NCBI RefSeq assembly: GCF_000090795.2
Contig: NW_003546304.1
Location: forward strand, 260,167 to 320,828
DNA: 60,662 nucleotides
Direction of reading: 5' to 3'
DNA from: Amphimedon queenslandica
Taxonomy: Eukaryota; Porifera; Demospongiae; Haplosclerida; Niphatidae
Shown here: piece after piece, positions 26,901-45,610 of the stretch
How the letters are laid out: the number at the start of each line of letters is the position of its first letter
Position numbering within the stretch: position 1 is the stretch's first letter
Program-made: the position numbers and the translations under genes
Notes under the pieces: model-generated
Told to the model about the DNA's origin: nothing
What the model saw: the letters and a program-made list of their open reading frames with translations, nothing else
Database searches by the model: none

Positions 26901-29606
26901 ACTTTAGTACAGCTAAGATATTGACTAGCTTGGCATTGGTTGACTGAGGCTTCTCATCTCTTATCACTCCTTCCAATCCTTTGGGGACGGTCTTCATGTT
27001 TATTATTGGCCGGAGACTCTCAGTTTTTGGCAAGAAGCGAAGCAAAGAGACACCTAAAGCTTTTGAGTCTTGCAACAAGCAAGACACATCACCCTAACAC
27101 ACAACAGATATTTAAAATAATTCCAATAAAATTTTGATGTTGTTCTTCTGACACAAATCAAGATAATGCATTAACACTAATAATAATATTTGTAGTAGCC
27201 CACTATGTGTTTGTATAGACCATAACAAGTGTTATTACTATTATGTGTGTGTGTGTGTAAAAATACCTCTTTTATTGGTTTCAGTATATGCTTATCAGTT
27301 AAATCTATTAACAAGATAATTTTGTTACAGTACACACAGCAATTATAGGTCACAAATTGTATTTCTCATGCATGTACATGTACCTTTGATGCCAAACTGA
27401 ACAATCTGTGACCAAACGTCTTTCGTATAAAAGAACAATACATTCCTGGTTGAGCCTCCTCTCTCAGTTACATAAAAGTATTTCTATAAATGAACAATGT
27501 ATTATATCAAGAGTACATGATGGTATTATCATAAAGGCAATTTTAAGGCATTATACACTTAATTCCATTACATTAATGAGTGGTAGGACGAATCCTTCAA
27601 TCAGCCACTTGATCCACAATAAAACCATCAGCTCGTCACTTAGACTCTGGGATGGTGGTACATGGGTGTATTGCTTCTCCCCCATCTTACCAGTGACCCA
27701 ATTGTACTCTGAGATCTGAAGGCAAACACAAAAAAATTAAAAAGATGAGCATGATACTCTTTTTTGACCTTTATTCCTCTGGTTAGGTGAGTGAGTGATC
27801 TTGTTTCATGATTATGCAATGATAATACCTCCAAAACAGCTGAAGAATAAAAATCAAGAGACATATCTCTTACGGCAAGAGAAGATATACAAACCTTTCA
27901 AAACCAATCTCTTGTTCCTATTTGAACCCCATGCTAGTTTCGGTACCACTTGTAGCAATGACGACACTACAAATCTTTTAACCTGATCAGCATTAAGCAT
28001 TAATTTTACATGAATAATAATGTTTGATTACAAGAATAGCTTCCTCCTACCTCACTTAACGGAACATGTTGTGATATTAAATCAGCAGCATCACCACCAA
28101 ATGGATTCTGAGACTAAAGAGAAGAAAGAAATGAATAAATAATAATACCACACTGACTGTGGCTGACGAAGCTTTTTTAAGGAGTTCCCTGTAGCTTATA
28201 GATCTAAATAATTATCATAAATAACAAAACTTTTCAATGAACGCACTTACTTGTGTTTCTTCATTAAACAAAGCATGCCAATGGCTTCTGATACCTTCTG
28301 TATCCTCTGCAACACCATCATTCACATTACAGTTGAAAGAACAAAATTAATAAATAATACTGACTTTCATGCATGTTTTTGATTTGCTTCCAGAATCATT
28401 AAAGATTGCAAGCGACAAGCTCTTTACTTCTGAGTTAGTAGCTGGTTTTGTGTGATAACTCATTAAGTTACCTAAAGTAAGTGCAATAATCAAAATTACA
28501 ATGGCAGAATGATCACACAATCATAATTTTTACCTGGAGACAGAGGCAGCTTACATCCATAGCATAAATGGGACATGCTGACATTAGATTTCTTTAATGA
28601 AGAAATCCTACCAGAACACGATAATAAATACACTTAAAGAATTAAAGTAATGCCACCTTGTTGAAGGATGATTCAAATCAGGACTACCTAGAAATGGAAA
28701 ATGATAGTATTATCATCATTATTACTTACTAGTAGGCTTAACGGGCACTTTTCTCATTGGTAGCATGAACCTTGACATATTAGTTGTTAGCAAATATCCT
28801 AGTAACATGAAAGTGATCATGGTAATATAATCTTACCACTGATCTGTATGTAGCTTGCATTATCCAGTGGTACAAATACAGCATATTGTAGCATGAGGTT
28901 ACAGAAACCTTCAAATCCAATACTACAAAAATATAATGCTATATGAGTATCAATAGTTATACCATTCAAATAACTGGCTCCATTGTAATGAATTGGCAAT
29001 GATGTCAACCGCTTGATTAGGAAATTCTGAATCCAAAAACTTAGTACCAACCAAAGGACATACTAAACCATTGACCTAAACATGTAAATGCAGATAATAA
29101 GAAATTTTACTTAGTTGCAATTAGTTAGCTTTGTTTTGTCAAATTCTAGCTAGAGAATTATTTGCATGGCATAATTCCATTTATATGCATTAACAAATGC
29201 TCCATGGAGTTAGTTAGTTTTGTGCAGAGGGATTAGTTCTCACCAGTTGGTATCCTTTAGTGAGCACATGAGCATCCCAATCCGGATACTGTAATAAAAC
29301 CTATACAAATGGACATGGACAAAACTGAGCTCCACCCAATGGAAAGGGTTAATGATTAATTACCTCTACTATACAGTGTATTGTTGACTTGATATCAGTA
29401 CACGTGGTCAGTGATTGGGTCACGTTACAGGGAGGAAGAACTGTTTGATGAGCAGTGGCGACTCGGTCAGCATATTGAAGCACACTCTTTCCTAACGAGA
29501 CACTTGGAGCTAATTTGCGTATAGTCTCAGAGAGAGAAGAGACCTCTTTATACAGCCCGAGCAGATTCCCTAGAGAACCAATGAACCCGTTGTGCTGATT
29601 TGGCAT
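23922..29606 (-). CDS. TERT: Telomerase reverse transcriptase, complete
   Basis: I resolve 31 small exons totalling 2808 nt (935 aa) with consistent phase. The main ones are 29606-29364, 29300-29244, 29075-28963, 28922-28837, 27715-27572, 27483-27384, 27093-26896, 26849-26746, 26681-26588, 26545-26461, 26253-26093, 25785-25715, 25662-25605, 25540-25363, 25312-25235, 25042-24931 and 24069-23922. The N-terminal TEN-like region is followed by motif T (KYFYVTE, ~381), motif 1 (LRFLPK, ~444), motif A with Asp535 (ISVDVLNCFN), motif B' (QGIPQGS, ~650), motif C with Asp690/Asp691 (LVDDF), motif E (WCGLL, ~748) and the C-terminal extension (IQALSLKC, then WLSLQSFY). All three catalytic aspartates are present. 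This enzyme extends telomeres from an RNA template. It lies head-to-head with SRCR gene A. The least certain joins are the 11-nt exon at 27829-27839 and the short exons 24763-24728 and 24562-24529. Confidence 0.94.
24305..24515. mobile_element. MITE with TACCGTATAG-type termini (~210 bp)
   Basis: Left end TACCGTATAGAATGACATTT and right end CTTCTATACGATAG are inverted. Inner arms (AAATTTGGCGAATTT and its complement) also pair. It overlaps the donor side of a TERT intron between the exons ending 24529 and starting 24266. The same family occurs at 44970-45170. Confidence 0.75.
25835..25965. repeat. Single degenerate copy of the ~185-bp family
   Basis: Contains CATCAGAAAAAAATTATT, then GGAGCAACTTCAAAATTTAT and an AATTTTGATC stretch, as in the reverse-orientation copies. 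No palindrome. Lies in the TERT intron just before the motif B' exon. Confidence 0.7.
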
Positions 29607-29707
29607 TTTGCCTCTGGGCGTGGTTGTAAGTTATTTTAATATTAATTTTATGATTATTAACTGTTATTTTATTAATAATCAATTAATCATTAGCCCTGGG
29701 CTGAAAA
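29607..29707. promoter_or_regulatory. 101-bp bidirectional promoter between TERT (-) and SRCR gene A (+)
   Basis: Start codons diverge with only 101 bp between them, so core promoters and both 5' UTRs share this space. It contains GGGCGTGGTTG at about 29616 next to the TERT start and an AT-rich stretch towards the SRCR start. Transcription start sites could lie inside the opposing gene. Confidence 0.5.
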
Positions 29708-36004
<6,297 letters not shown>

Positions 36005-36167
36005 TTACTTCATTGCTTTAAGCATAACATATCAATTGTGATTGCTATTGATTTATTTTTTATTGAACAGGATGTTATCTCATACTTTTTTAAGTAATGA
36101 GAAAATTTTTGAGTAATTACAATTATTTTTAATTTGCAAAAAAAATTATTTTTCATTGTCCAAAAAA

Positions 36168-39100
36168 ATGATGAAGAGCAGTAGTGTTGTGCTCCTTGTA
36201 GCAGCTCTTGCTCAGCAGTACATTTTAGCAGGTCAGTGTAATAGATCTAGCAATGTAGCTCTTTTGACAGCCTGTTCTCCAATAGACTCTGAATCCTGCA
36301 GTCATCATCAAACTGGCTCTGTACGTTTGGTATGGGGATCAGGACCCTGGGAGGGGAACCTGCAAGTTTGTCTCAATGGTGTATGGGGCTGGGTCTGTCA
36401 CAATTCCTTCAGTAATATTGATGCAAGGGTTGTCTGTAGGCAGTTGGGATTTTCTACAAAAGGTAATGGTCACAAGTTCTTGACTGGTTCTTCATCATTT
36501 ATTGATTATTGTCTGCTGTTCTCATGAAACCAGCCCATAATGCATTAGCAGATTACTGTGCTAAGTTGTTAATTGAAGCATTTGTAGTAATTAAAATTTT
36601 TGCTTAAAATGATTTTTAGTTGAGTTTCCTTAGGAGCTCAATTCAAGGGAAACTCATATTATGGTTGGGGCACTGGAAAGAAATTGATTGACTATGTGAA
36701 CTGCGTTGGAACAGAGAACAGTTTACTCGACTGTAAGTACTCTAAAGCCTCAACTAGTTTGTGCAATCATGGTACACTTGCTGGAGTGGTTTGCCAAAGT
36801 GAGTTAATATCTAATTTTGATGAAAATGAGCCCAAAAATTACACAGGTGGTGGCTCATGCAAAAATCATGACATTCGTTTGATAACAGCATCATCATCAT
36901 ATAGATCATATGGTCGGATTGAGTACTGTCTCAATAATGAATGGGGAACTGTATGTGATGATGGTTGGGATAATTCTGATTGTAAAGTAGCATGTAAACA
37001 ATTGGGATTTGATGGTAAAGTTAAATCAATGGACATGCATTTTATACATAGCATATAGGTCAGTCTTGTAGATCTACTTGTTGTGCAAACTATGGAAAAG
37101 GCTATGCTCCTATAGCAATAAGACATGTGGGCTGTTCAAGTAGCAGTAACAGTCTCTCTTCTTGTAGTTACATAGCAAATTCTGTTGGATGCAGTAGCAC
37201 TGAAGTTGCTGGGATGGAGTGTTTTGGTTAGAAAAATGTTTTAAAAATAATAAATCTACTCATTCCATTTTAATGTAGGTCGAGTTAAGACCCCTTGTAC
37301 TAATGGGCAGTTCAGATTGTGGAGACCTTTTAATAATACAGGACCCAGTAATGAAGGGATTCCATTGTATTGTAAAAGTGGAGTCTGGAGAACTGTCTGC
37401 AGTTACACGTTCAATTGTTACACTGCAAAACTAATATGTAAAGCAATGGGATATCCTGGAGCACTTGGTTAGTAGTTGTTTTGTATTAATAATAGTTACT
37501 GTAAAACTCCTCAATACAGGCGTTGCAAATAATTATAGATATTATGGTCGGTATCACATGAGTTATTATGACACATACTACTGGTCATGCAGTTCTTCTA
37601 GTTCTTCACTATCTCAATGTTCATATGTTTATTCAAGAGAGTGTTGTTCTAGAAGGTATGGTTACTGTAGATCATATTGCAACAGGTGCACTGCTTCAAC
37701 AGCAACTGCTCTTATCTGTTATTCTCCTTCTCCAGGTATGAACAATAATAGTCTCAATTCATAATTATTATAATACATTTAGAATCTGGTACTTGTGCTA
37801 ATGGTACTGTAAGACTAGTCAATGGATCTACCAGTAATGAAGGAAGAGTAGAGTATTGTTACGATGGGGACTGGGTACCTTCCTGTGGTATGTCATCAAT
37901 CACTGCTTCACTCATATGTAAACAGCTAGGATACAATTCTACTTGTAAGTCTAAGCAGTAGAGAGTTTTTGTGTCAAATTGTAAATTACTCCTATCAGTT
38001 GTCAGTGTCTTTAATGATGAAAGATTTGGTCGTACTAACACATCAAGCACTTTCAACTATAAATACTGCAGTAGAAGTCAGAGTTCAATTTCAAATTGTA
38101 CGGATGTAATAAAAGAAAGCTTATGTTATATAAATCCTTCACAATGTTCAACAGAGTATGGTCTACGTTGCTATAGTAAGTAATATAACAAAGGCCCTTA
38201 TTATCAAATGTATATAATAGATACTGGTTCATGTTCCAATGACGGTGAGATCCGATTGGCCAATGGTACAATAGAGCAAGAAGGTAGAGCTGAAATATGT
38301 CTCAATGGAGTATGGGGTGGTATCTGTCAAACTAGTTGGGGTACATCTGATGCTTTGGTATTCTGTAAAGGACTGGGATACAGAGGACCAAGTAAGACAA
38401 ATTTAATGAAGAAATTTAATGATTCAATGATATAGATCCAACCACATTCTATGGTGCTTATTTTGGTGAGACTGAAGGTCCGATTATATTAAGTAATATT
38501 GGTTGCTCTGGATTTGAGACCAGCATTCAACAATGTAGCAAGAGTATACAACCAAACTTCAATTGCACACAGCAAAAATCAGCTGGAGTGATGTGCAAAG
38601 ACTGTAAGTCAGGCTTCTCATTTAAATGATTTGCATCATGTATGTTCATAGCTTGCAGCAATGGTCAGGTGAAACTAAGAGGTGGCAATGGCCCTAGTGA
38701 AGGAACTGTTCTTGTCTGTTATAATAACATGTGGGGCTTAATATCAGATACTGCATGGAGCAATGGAGATGCTAGAGTTGTCTGTAATACACTTGGATAC
38801 AAGAATAAAAGTATGACTAATTAATTGATTCATGCAAACATGTGTTTTATTTTATAGCTGCTAAACCTGTAATTGGATCACATTTTGGCAAGACAAACTT
38901 ACCACTACATTTTAAGCATGTGTCATGTTTTGGCCAAGAGACTAGCATTATGCACTGCTCTAAGATCATACTCTCACTTAAAAATGGAAAACTGGCTCTC
39001 AACACTGATGATGTAGCTGGGGTTAAATGTATAGATGATGATGGTGATGGTGACAATGATGATAATGTTGGAACAAGGCCTAGGGGCTGTATCGAGATCA

Positions 39101-41964
39101 ATACTGTAGCATCACAGTGTCAGTCTAATGGTACTATCAGATTAGAAGGTAGTGAGGAGAAAGGGACTGGTAGATTAGAGTATTGTTATAATGGATACTG
39201 GTCACCATTCTGTAAACTGGATGCTGTAGCTGCATCTGTTGTCTGTAAACAGCTTGGATTCACTAACTATACAGGTAAAAATTACATAAGAGTTTTTAAT
39301 GTTTTTAAAGTTTTTTTTAACCAAGCTGCTTCAATCATTCCCATTGAAATATCTCAGAACTTCAGCCTCTTTGAAAATATCACATGTACTGGTACAGAGT
39401 CTTCCTTATCAAACTGCAAGATTCATGCATCAAAATGTCTCAAATGGTGCAGTGAAGTTTTAGCAATAAAATGTTTCAGTAAGTCCAAACTTTTGTGAGT
39501 CCAATTATAACACTTTAATACAGATCCTGGTATGTGTACTAATGGTGATATTAGACTAGTTGATGGTATCATTGAAAATGAAGGAAGAATTGAAATATGT
39601 ACTGATGGAGTCTGGGGAGCTGTCTGTGATGAAGGATGGGATAAGACTGATGCTCATGTTGCCTGTACTGAAATTGGATTTCCACAATTAGGTATCAAAC
39701 TAAAAGACCATGCATTATAATTCAAGCTATTTCCTTACTTTATCAAACTATGTATAGAACCAGTGGCATATCATAACTCTTACTTTGGTGATGGAAAGTA
39801 TCCAATTATGTATTCTGATTTTTCTTGTGGAGGATGGGAGACTAACTTAACCGACTGTGATAAGAAAATTTTTCCTCAGTCAAAATGCTCAAGGGATAGT
39901 GTTGCTGGAGTATTGTGTGGATATGGTAGGGAATAATATCCTTATTTTCATATTACATCAAATCCTGTCAATATAGATTGTGAAGATGGTGAGATACGAT
40001 TGGTAGGTAGTGAATGGAACTATGAGGGAACAATAGAGATTTGTCATGACCATATTTGGGGCCTTATCTCTGATTCAAGTTGGGGTATTCAGAATGCTGA
40101 AGTAGCCTGCAGGCAATTAGGATACCAGATATATGGTAAAGTATCCTCTTAAAAACTGTGTAGTTATTGTGATGAATTGAATATAGGAACTCATCCATAT
40201 TATCGTTCTCATTTTGGCAAACCACCTAACAAGACGATACACATATCAAGCATACACTGCACTGGACATGAAAGAACAATCAGTGATTGTACAAGAACAA
40301 CTCTTTCCCTAGAGGAAGGAAAGACTATGATACCTCAGACTAATGTAGCTGGTGTGAAGTGCTATACTCCTGATCAATGCATTCCTCCTCCAACTGGAGG
40401 AGTATCATGTACTAGTGGACGCATTAGACTAACTGGTGGTGGTAGGTCTGGTGTTGCTGAAGGGAATATAGAGTACTGCTATCATGGATCATGGTCACTG
40501 TTTTGTTCACTTGGACCACAAGAAGCAATAGTAGCTTGCAGACAGCTAGGATATGAGCAATATGATAGTATGTTATGAACAGATACTATTGTTATATTTT
40601 CTTTCTCACAGTAACAGCAGTGTTTAATGATGGAAGGTTTGGATTATCCAGTGTCAATAGCCTGTTTCAGAATGTTTCATGTATTGATGCCCCAACTGCT
40701 ACATCATTAAGTGAATGTGATCTTGTTGATAAATGTCAATCAAAGTGTCAGTACCCCATTGGTCTACGATGCTATGGTAAGTAACATTAAGATTGTGATG
40801 TGATTATAATTATAACTTTATTTAGAATCAACTGGTGAGTGTGAAGAAGGATCAGTGCGTCTTGTTAATGGTAGCACAGGAGAGTCTGGAAGATTGGAAG
40901 TCTGTACTAATAATATTTGGGGGAGTGTATGTGGTAGGGGATTCAGTGTAACTGATGCATATGTAGTGTGTAGACAAATGGGGCTTGGAGAATCTGGTAT
41001 GATCACAATGAATGTATTCATGGTTATGACTCTTTATCATATTCCTGTAGAACCAACTGTTTATACTGATTCATACTTTGGTGATGGTAATGAAGCTATC
41101 ATTTATTCTGATTTCAATTGTGGAGGATATGAAGAGACTGTTAGTGAATGCCGCAAGAGAGAACATGGCTCCTTTACTTGTTCTCTTAATAATGTTGTTG
41201 GAATCATTTGTAGAGACAGTAAGGAGTAACCATTATTGTGTGAATATATTCATGCTTTCATTAAATCCAGATTGCTCTAACTCTGATGTACGTTTGGTTG
41301 GTGGTCCAACTGATTATGAAGGTATACTTCAAGTGTGTTATTATAATACCTGGGGGCTTGTGTCTGCTAATGGATGGACTGACAGAGAAGCATCAGTAGT
41401 CTGTAAACAACTGAACTATAATGCATCAAGTAATCATTCTGCAAGGTGTTGTGTTTATTGCGCAATGATAGGAGGTGATGCTGTTAATGGCTCACGTTAT
41501 GAAGCATCAAGGAGGACCATACAACTTATTAATGTTGCCTGCACTAGAAATGAAGAGGAGCTGGATCAGTGTGATAAGAGATTATTGACACCAGCAGAAG
41601 GAGCAGTTCTTACTAGAGTGGTTGATGTAGCTGGAGTTTATTGCATACCAGCAGTAACTGATACCCCTCGCCCTCGGCCATCATTCATTTTCCTCAGTTC
41701 TCCAATAGAAGTTAGCCATATGAAAAGAAGTACAAAAACGATATATGCTGCTACTGTCAGTGTCCTGATATTAGTAATAGTTCTCATTATTGCAAGGTAT
41801 ATTATATGATGACCTATGCTTTCCATTATTATTCTTTTAGTTGCATGGTTATCATTATTAAGCTGCTAAAGGCAAAGACGATTGTTTTCAACAGGCAGAT
41901 GGAACTGCAGGCATTATCAAATCCAACAAAATCTAACGAGTACACAGCTGTTGATGAAAAATAA
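36168..41964 (+). CDS. SRCR receptor B: tandem paralogue of A with 12 SRCR domains and a different tail
   Basis: Starts at ATG 36168 ([16 protein letters not shown], signal peptide). Exons parallel gene A, for example 36168-36462, 38436-38603, 39977-40136 (approximate), 40187-40567 (approximate) and the last exon from about 41840 to the TAA at 41964. The same 12 SRCR domains occur in the same order, including the three-domain periodicity and the fused boundary exons. Differences: the signal peptide and first SRCR half share one exon; an extra stretch ([12 protein letters not shown]) precedes domain 1; an acidic linker ([10 protein letters not shown]) lies after domain 6; the TM is [14 protein letters not shown]; and the tail is short and basic with a single NEYTAV motif. 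The homologous intron at about 36801-36848 is 48 nt and stop-free, so retention would add 16 in-frame residues. It begins 163 bp after gene A stops. Confidence 0.9.
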
Positions 41965-42092
41965 GAAACATCATGCTGGACTAGGTCATTTTGGTAGTAT
42001 CTAAATTTCTTTGAAATGATTTTTTGAGTTAACATTAATTACCACCCCCGCGTAATAAAATTGCAAAGGCGGAGCTATCTAGTTTGTCAGTA

Positions 42093-44068
42093 ATGGTTCC
42101 CTCCTTGTTCAGTAAATCTCTTGATGCTCTAATGAGAGATTTCTTTTGGTTCGAGGATAGTCTCCTGTACCTCCCGCCACTGATAAAATCCAAGATAGCG
42201 CAAAGAATGTGTAAAAGGCGCTTAATGAATGATCACAATGCTCAACTGGTTAGTGTTGAGGTTTCATATAATTAATTGTTATTCTTGCTGTTATTATTGT
42301 GTGGCTCCACCACAGAGCCTTGATCAGTCTTTATACTGAGTAATAGAAAATCTGTTTTGATTGGAGTTAGCTCAAATTTTCTATACCGTATTAGATTATT
42401 TTTTTTAATATAAAAAAAAGGAATTCTTTTCCAGCTATTTTTAATGAATTTTTCTGTTAGCTATTTTTGATAAGATTTTGCCAATTTTTTAGCAAATTAA
42501 AAAATTTTTAAAAAGTCTAATTTTGATCGGAATCAGTTCAAACTTTCTGTACAACATAAGTACATGTATACGCATCAGAAAATGTAATAAAAATAAGGAA
42601 TTCTCTCCTAGTCGTTTTTAACATATTTTTGCCCATGACCCTGTACTATAGTACAGGGTCTATGGCCCAATTTTTGAGCAACTTAAAAAAATTTGTAAAA
42701 AATTTAATTTTGATCGGAATCAACTCAAACTTTTTGCACAACATAAGTACATGTATACGCATCAGAAAATGTAATAAAAATAAGGAATTCTTTCCTAGTC
42801 GTTTTTGACATATTTTTGCCCATAGCCCTGTACTATAGTACAGGGTCCATGGCCCAATTTTTGAGCAACTTAAAAAATTTTTTTTTAATTTAATTTTGAT
42901 CGGAATCAGCTCAAAATTTTTGCACAACATAAGTACGTGTATATGCATCAGAAAATGTAATGAAAACAAAGAATTCTGTCCGAGCCAATTTTCATGAATT
43001 TCCCTGTCATAGCCCAGGGTCTTTGGCCAGATTTTTGAGCAACTTAAAAAATTAATTTTTGATTAGAATCAGCTCAGAATTTTTTGAGCAAAATAAGAAC
43101 AAGTATATGTGTCAGAAAAAAACTAAGATTTTTCTCCTAGCAATAATTACCGTATTTATACTGTCATTTTAGGTTCTCCATGATGGGATTCATGATCTAA
43201 ATCTTACAGATGGTAATATTAGTAGAATTTGCTTGCAGTCTATTGGATCATATTGCCCAAAACTAATAAAACTTAATCTCTCTGTTTCTGAAGGATGTAG
43301 GAATAACATTAACTCAAATGGTATGTATGTAGTTTATGTACACCATCATTCATTAGTACATACACACGCTTCACTCACTACCACCAAGTGATGGGAGTTC
43401 CCATTTGCTAACATTAGTGTATACATTGTAATGTGATTGTTAGCTTGTTACCATAACGTCTGATTATATTTTTAAAATTTAGATTTAAGCAGACTATTCT
43501 GTCGCTGTACAAGACTGCAGGTAGTTGATCTCAAAGGCTGTGTTTTGGTGGATAACTCCTGCATTGACGTGTTGACAAGAAACTGTTGTTACTTGCTCTC
43601 CCTCTCCCTCTCTGGGTGTCACATGATCACTGACAAGAGTGTCATGATACTCACTGATCGATGCCACTACTTGCAGGTCCTTGATCTAAGTAGGACAAAG
43701 GTTTGTTAATAATTAGTGATCTACAGGTACTTGATTGCTTCTTTTAGGTCTCCAATAACGGGCTGTATTATTTATCAAAAGGAATGTGCTCAACCAAGTT
43801 AAAGGTATGTAGGTAGATGTCTTAGATTTCAAGCATTTGTCATTGATACATTTGTTATTTGACAAGTGCATCTCATCATTGCTGACTCATACTTTTTGAT
43901 ACCCAGGAGCTGAAAGTGACACAGTGTATCAACATCACTGATGAAGGTGTGCAAGCTATCATGAAGCACTGCACACGACTTAGCTTCCTGGACATTAACG
44001 GCTGTCCTATACAAAACAATCTCTCATCGATTGGAAAACTTCAACAAATCTCTTGGACCATATATTAA
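42093..44068 (+). CDS. AMN1: AMN1 homologue (leucine-rich-repeat protein)
   Basis: Five exons, 42093-42248, 43173-43320, 43483-43700, 43748-43804 and 43907-44068, give 246 aa, close to the ~258 aa vertebrate protein. The middle is a run of cysteine-containing LRRs of the F-box/AMN1 type (SLSLSGCHMITDKSV, then TQCINITDEGV), and the C-terminus LQQISWTIY matches the family's ending. No F-box is evident. In yeast Amn1 antagonises mitotic exit; the animal role is poorly defined. Intron 1 holds a tandem block of the 185-bp repeat. It converges on the CARD-TM-Death gene, with stops about 146 bp apart. Confidence 0.86.
42400..43130. repeat. Tandem block of the ~185-bp family, reverse orientation (about 4 copies)
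   Basis: Cores CCCTGTACTATAGTACAGGG lie near 42640 and 42826. The outer copies are degenerate (CCCTGTCATAGCCCAGGG near 43000). Each carries GATCGGAATCAGCTCAAA-like sequence and ACATAAGTACATGTATA. In AMN1 intron 1. Confidence 0.88.
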
Positions 44069-44214
44069 CAGAACTAGCAGATAAATCCCATGTGCAGTCT
44101 ATATTATTTAAGTATTTTTAAATCACTTATATCTAGTACGTAGTCTCAAATACACTGGAACACTTTACATTGTTTTTTGTTTAATACTCATTAATAAATA
44201 TAAAAGTATAAAAA

Positions 44215-45610
44215 TTAGTTTTTATTTCCATTAATGATATATTTGTTTTCAATTTCTTTGGCTTTGCGCATGTTCCCGTATTTAGACACAGCGCTGACTA
44301 TATCCTCCCAGCACGGACACAAGTCTTGCTCGTGACATGCATGTAATACATCAATGAGCTTCTCTATCTCTGATCGGTTTTCCCTCTCAATAATTTCCAG
44401 TTTAACTCTTGGGAGTTTAAGGTGGATTCCAAGAGCCTTGGAGTTGGATATTTCCGTATGCAACTCCTCGAATGCTAACTTGGGATCGCTGAGCTTGTGA
44501 CAGCTACCAGCTATACAGAGAGGCAATCAAACACTGACTGAGAGGACCAAATAAAAGTGGCTCACTTGGAATGGTAGAATAGAGGGCCTCGTCGGCAGTT
44601 TTGTCCAATTGATCCTTAACTATAAACAAGGAATTAATGTGTAAGCAAGTGTTCACAAGTGACATACATACCTACTGGCATACTATAGACGAACATACAA
44701 ATGAACCAAATGATTAAAGAGACAACCATCACTGCCCCGATCCCTTTCACTGCTGGCCAGTAAGATATTTCCTCATTGCCAGTTTCCTCAATACCAGTAT
44801 GTTGAGTAGGAGTAGTGCCTGCTATATGTATATGTGTGATTAGGATATAATGTTATAGGAAGGAATACCTCCTCCTTCTCTTTTTGCATCTCCCTTCCTT
44901 GCTCTCACAGTAGTAGTGTCTGACTCATCTAATAAAAGGTGTTTTAAAATTAATTATGAAAATTATTAATGTACAGCGGAAGGACTAAAATTTGGCAAAT
45001 TGCTAAATTTTTTGGCAAATTTTAATTTGCCGAATTTGTGGCCACATGCCATTGAGCATGTGTATAATGTTTTAAAATGGCAGATTTTATTTTGGCAAAT
45101 GGCTATCAAAACACCAAATTTGCCAAATTTAATTCCTTCCAAATTTCCCGCTATACGGTAGAATGGTGCCACTTCCAGCATCACAATTTCTTAAGCATAA
45201 AATATGTTCATGATAGGCATTCACAGATAAAAACATAATAATAATAATAAAATGTCTCCACCCAGTGATGAATTACCAGTGAGGGGAGGGGTCGACGTCA
45301 TTTCTCCATTATACTGACGCTCTATTTCTTTTATTAATGTATCGGTAGTTAGCTGCTCCTTCAAAACCGACAAAAAAATTTCAAATTTTTGGGGAGATGC
45401 CTTAATAACCCGCTCAACATCAGAGAGGAGTTTGCTGGCTCTCTCGAGCGAGTTCTTCCCCTGAAGGGCTGCGTCCATTCTTGAGGACTGATTTATGAGC
45501 CCCTTAGAGTAAAATGCGTTAGCTAGCTGTGTTGGATTGACAATTGCTTCGACCAGTTCTGCATAATGACGTTTTATAAGAACAGACCCTGACACAGAGG
45601 GGGCAGCCAT
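44215..45610 (-). CDS. CARD - transmembrane - Death domain protein
   Basis: Five exons (high-low), 45610-45277, 44928-44869, 44821-44672, 44619-44566 and 44510-44215, encode 297 aa. Residues about 8-100 are helical and CARD-like (RHYAELVEAIVNPTQLANAF, then ASKLLSDVERVI and FLSVLKEQL). A Thr/Ser/Pro linker follows, then one hydrophobic segment at about 159-178 (AVMVVSLIIWFICMFVY). Residues about 200-290 resemble a Death domain (LGIHLKLPRVKLEIIE, CPCWEDIVSAVSKYG, EIENKY). There is no N-terminal signal peptide. Death-fold domains normally assemble cytoplasmic signalling complexes. Having one on each side of a single TM is odd. A membrane-anchored adaptor role is inference. The CARD call is from helix pattern; the Death call is firmer. 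Confidence 0.72.
44970..45170. mobile_element. MITE related to the 24.3-kb element
   Basis: The right end CCCGCTATACGGTAG and inner arms (AAATTTGGCAAATT and complement) match the 24.3-kb copy. The left end (TACAGCGGAAGG) is decayed. Lies in intron 1 of the CARD-TM-Death gene. Confidence 0.7.

Noticed and set aside
26546..29075. Apparent frameshifts and stops in TERT (near 28.95, 27.87 and 26.57 kb)
   Set aside because: Each is removed by a short GT-AG intron that restores phase and the expected motif, so the gene is intact rather than a pseudogene.
23922..29606. Reverse transcriptase as a retrotransposon
   Set aside because: It has telomerase-specific TEN, T, B' and C-terminal extension motifs, is rich in introns, and has no endonuclease, gag or LTR sequence.
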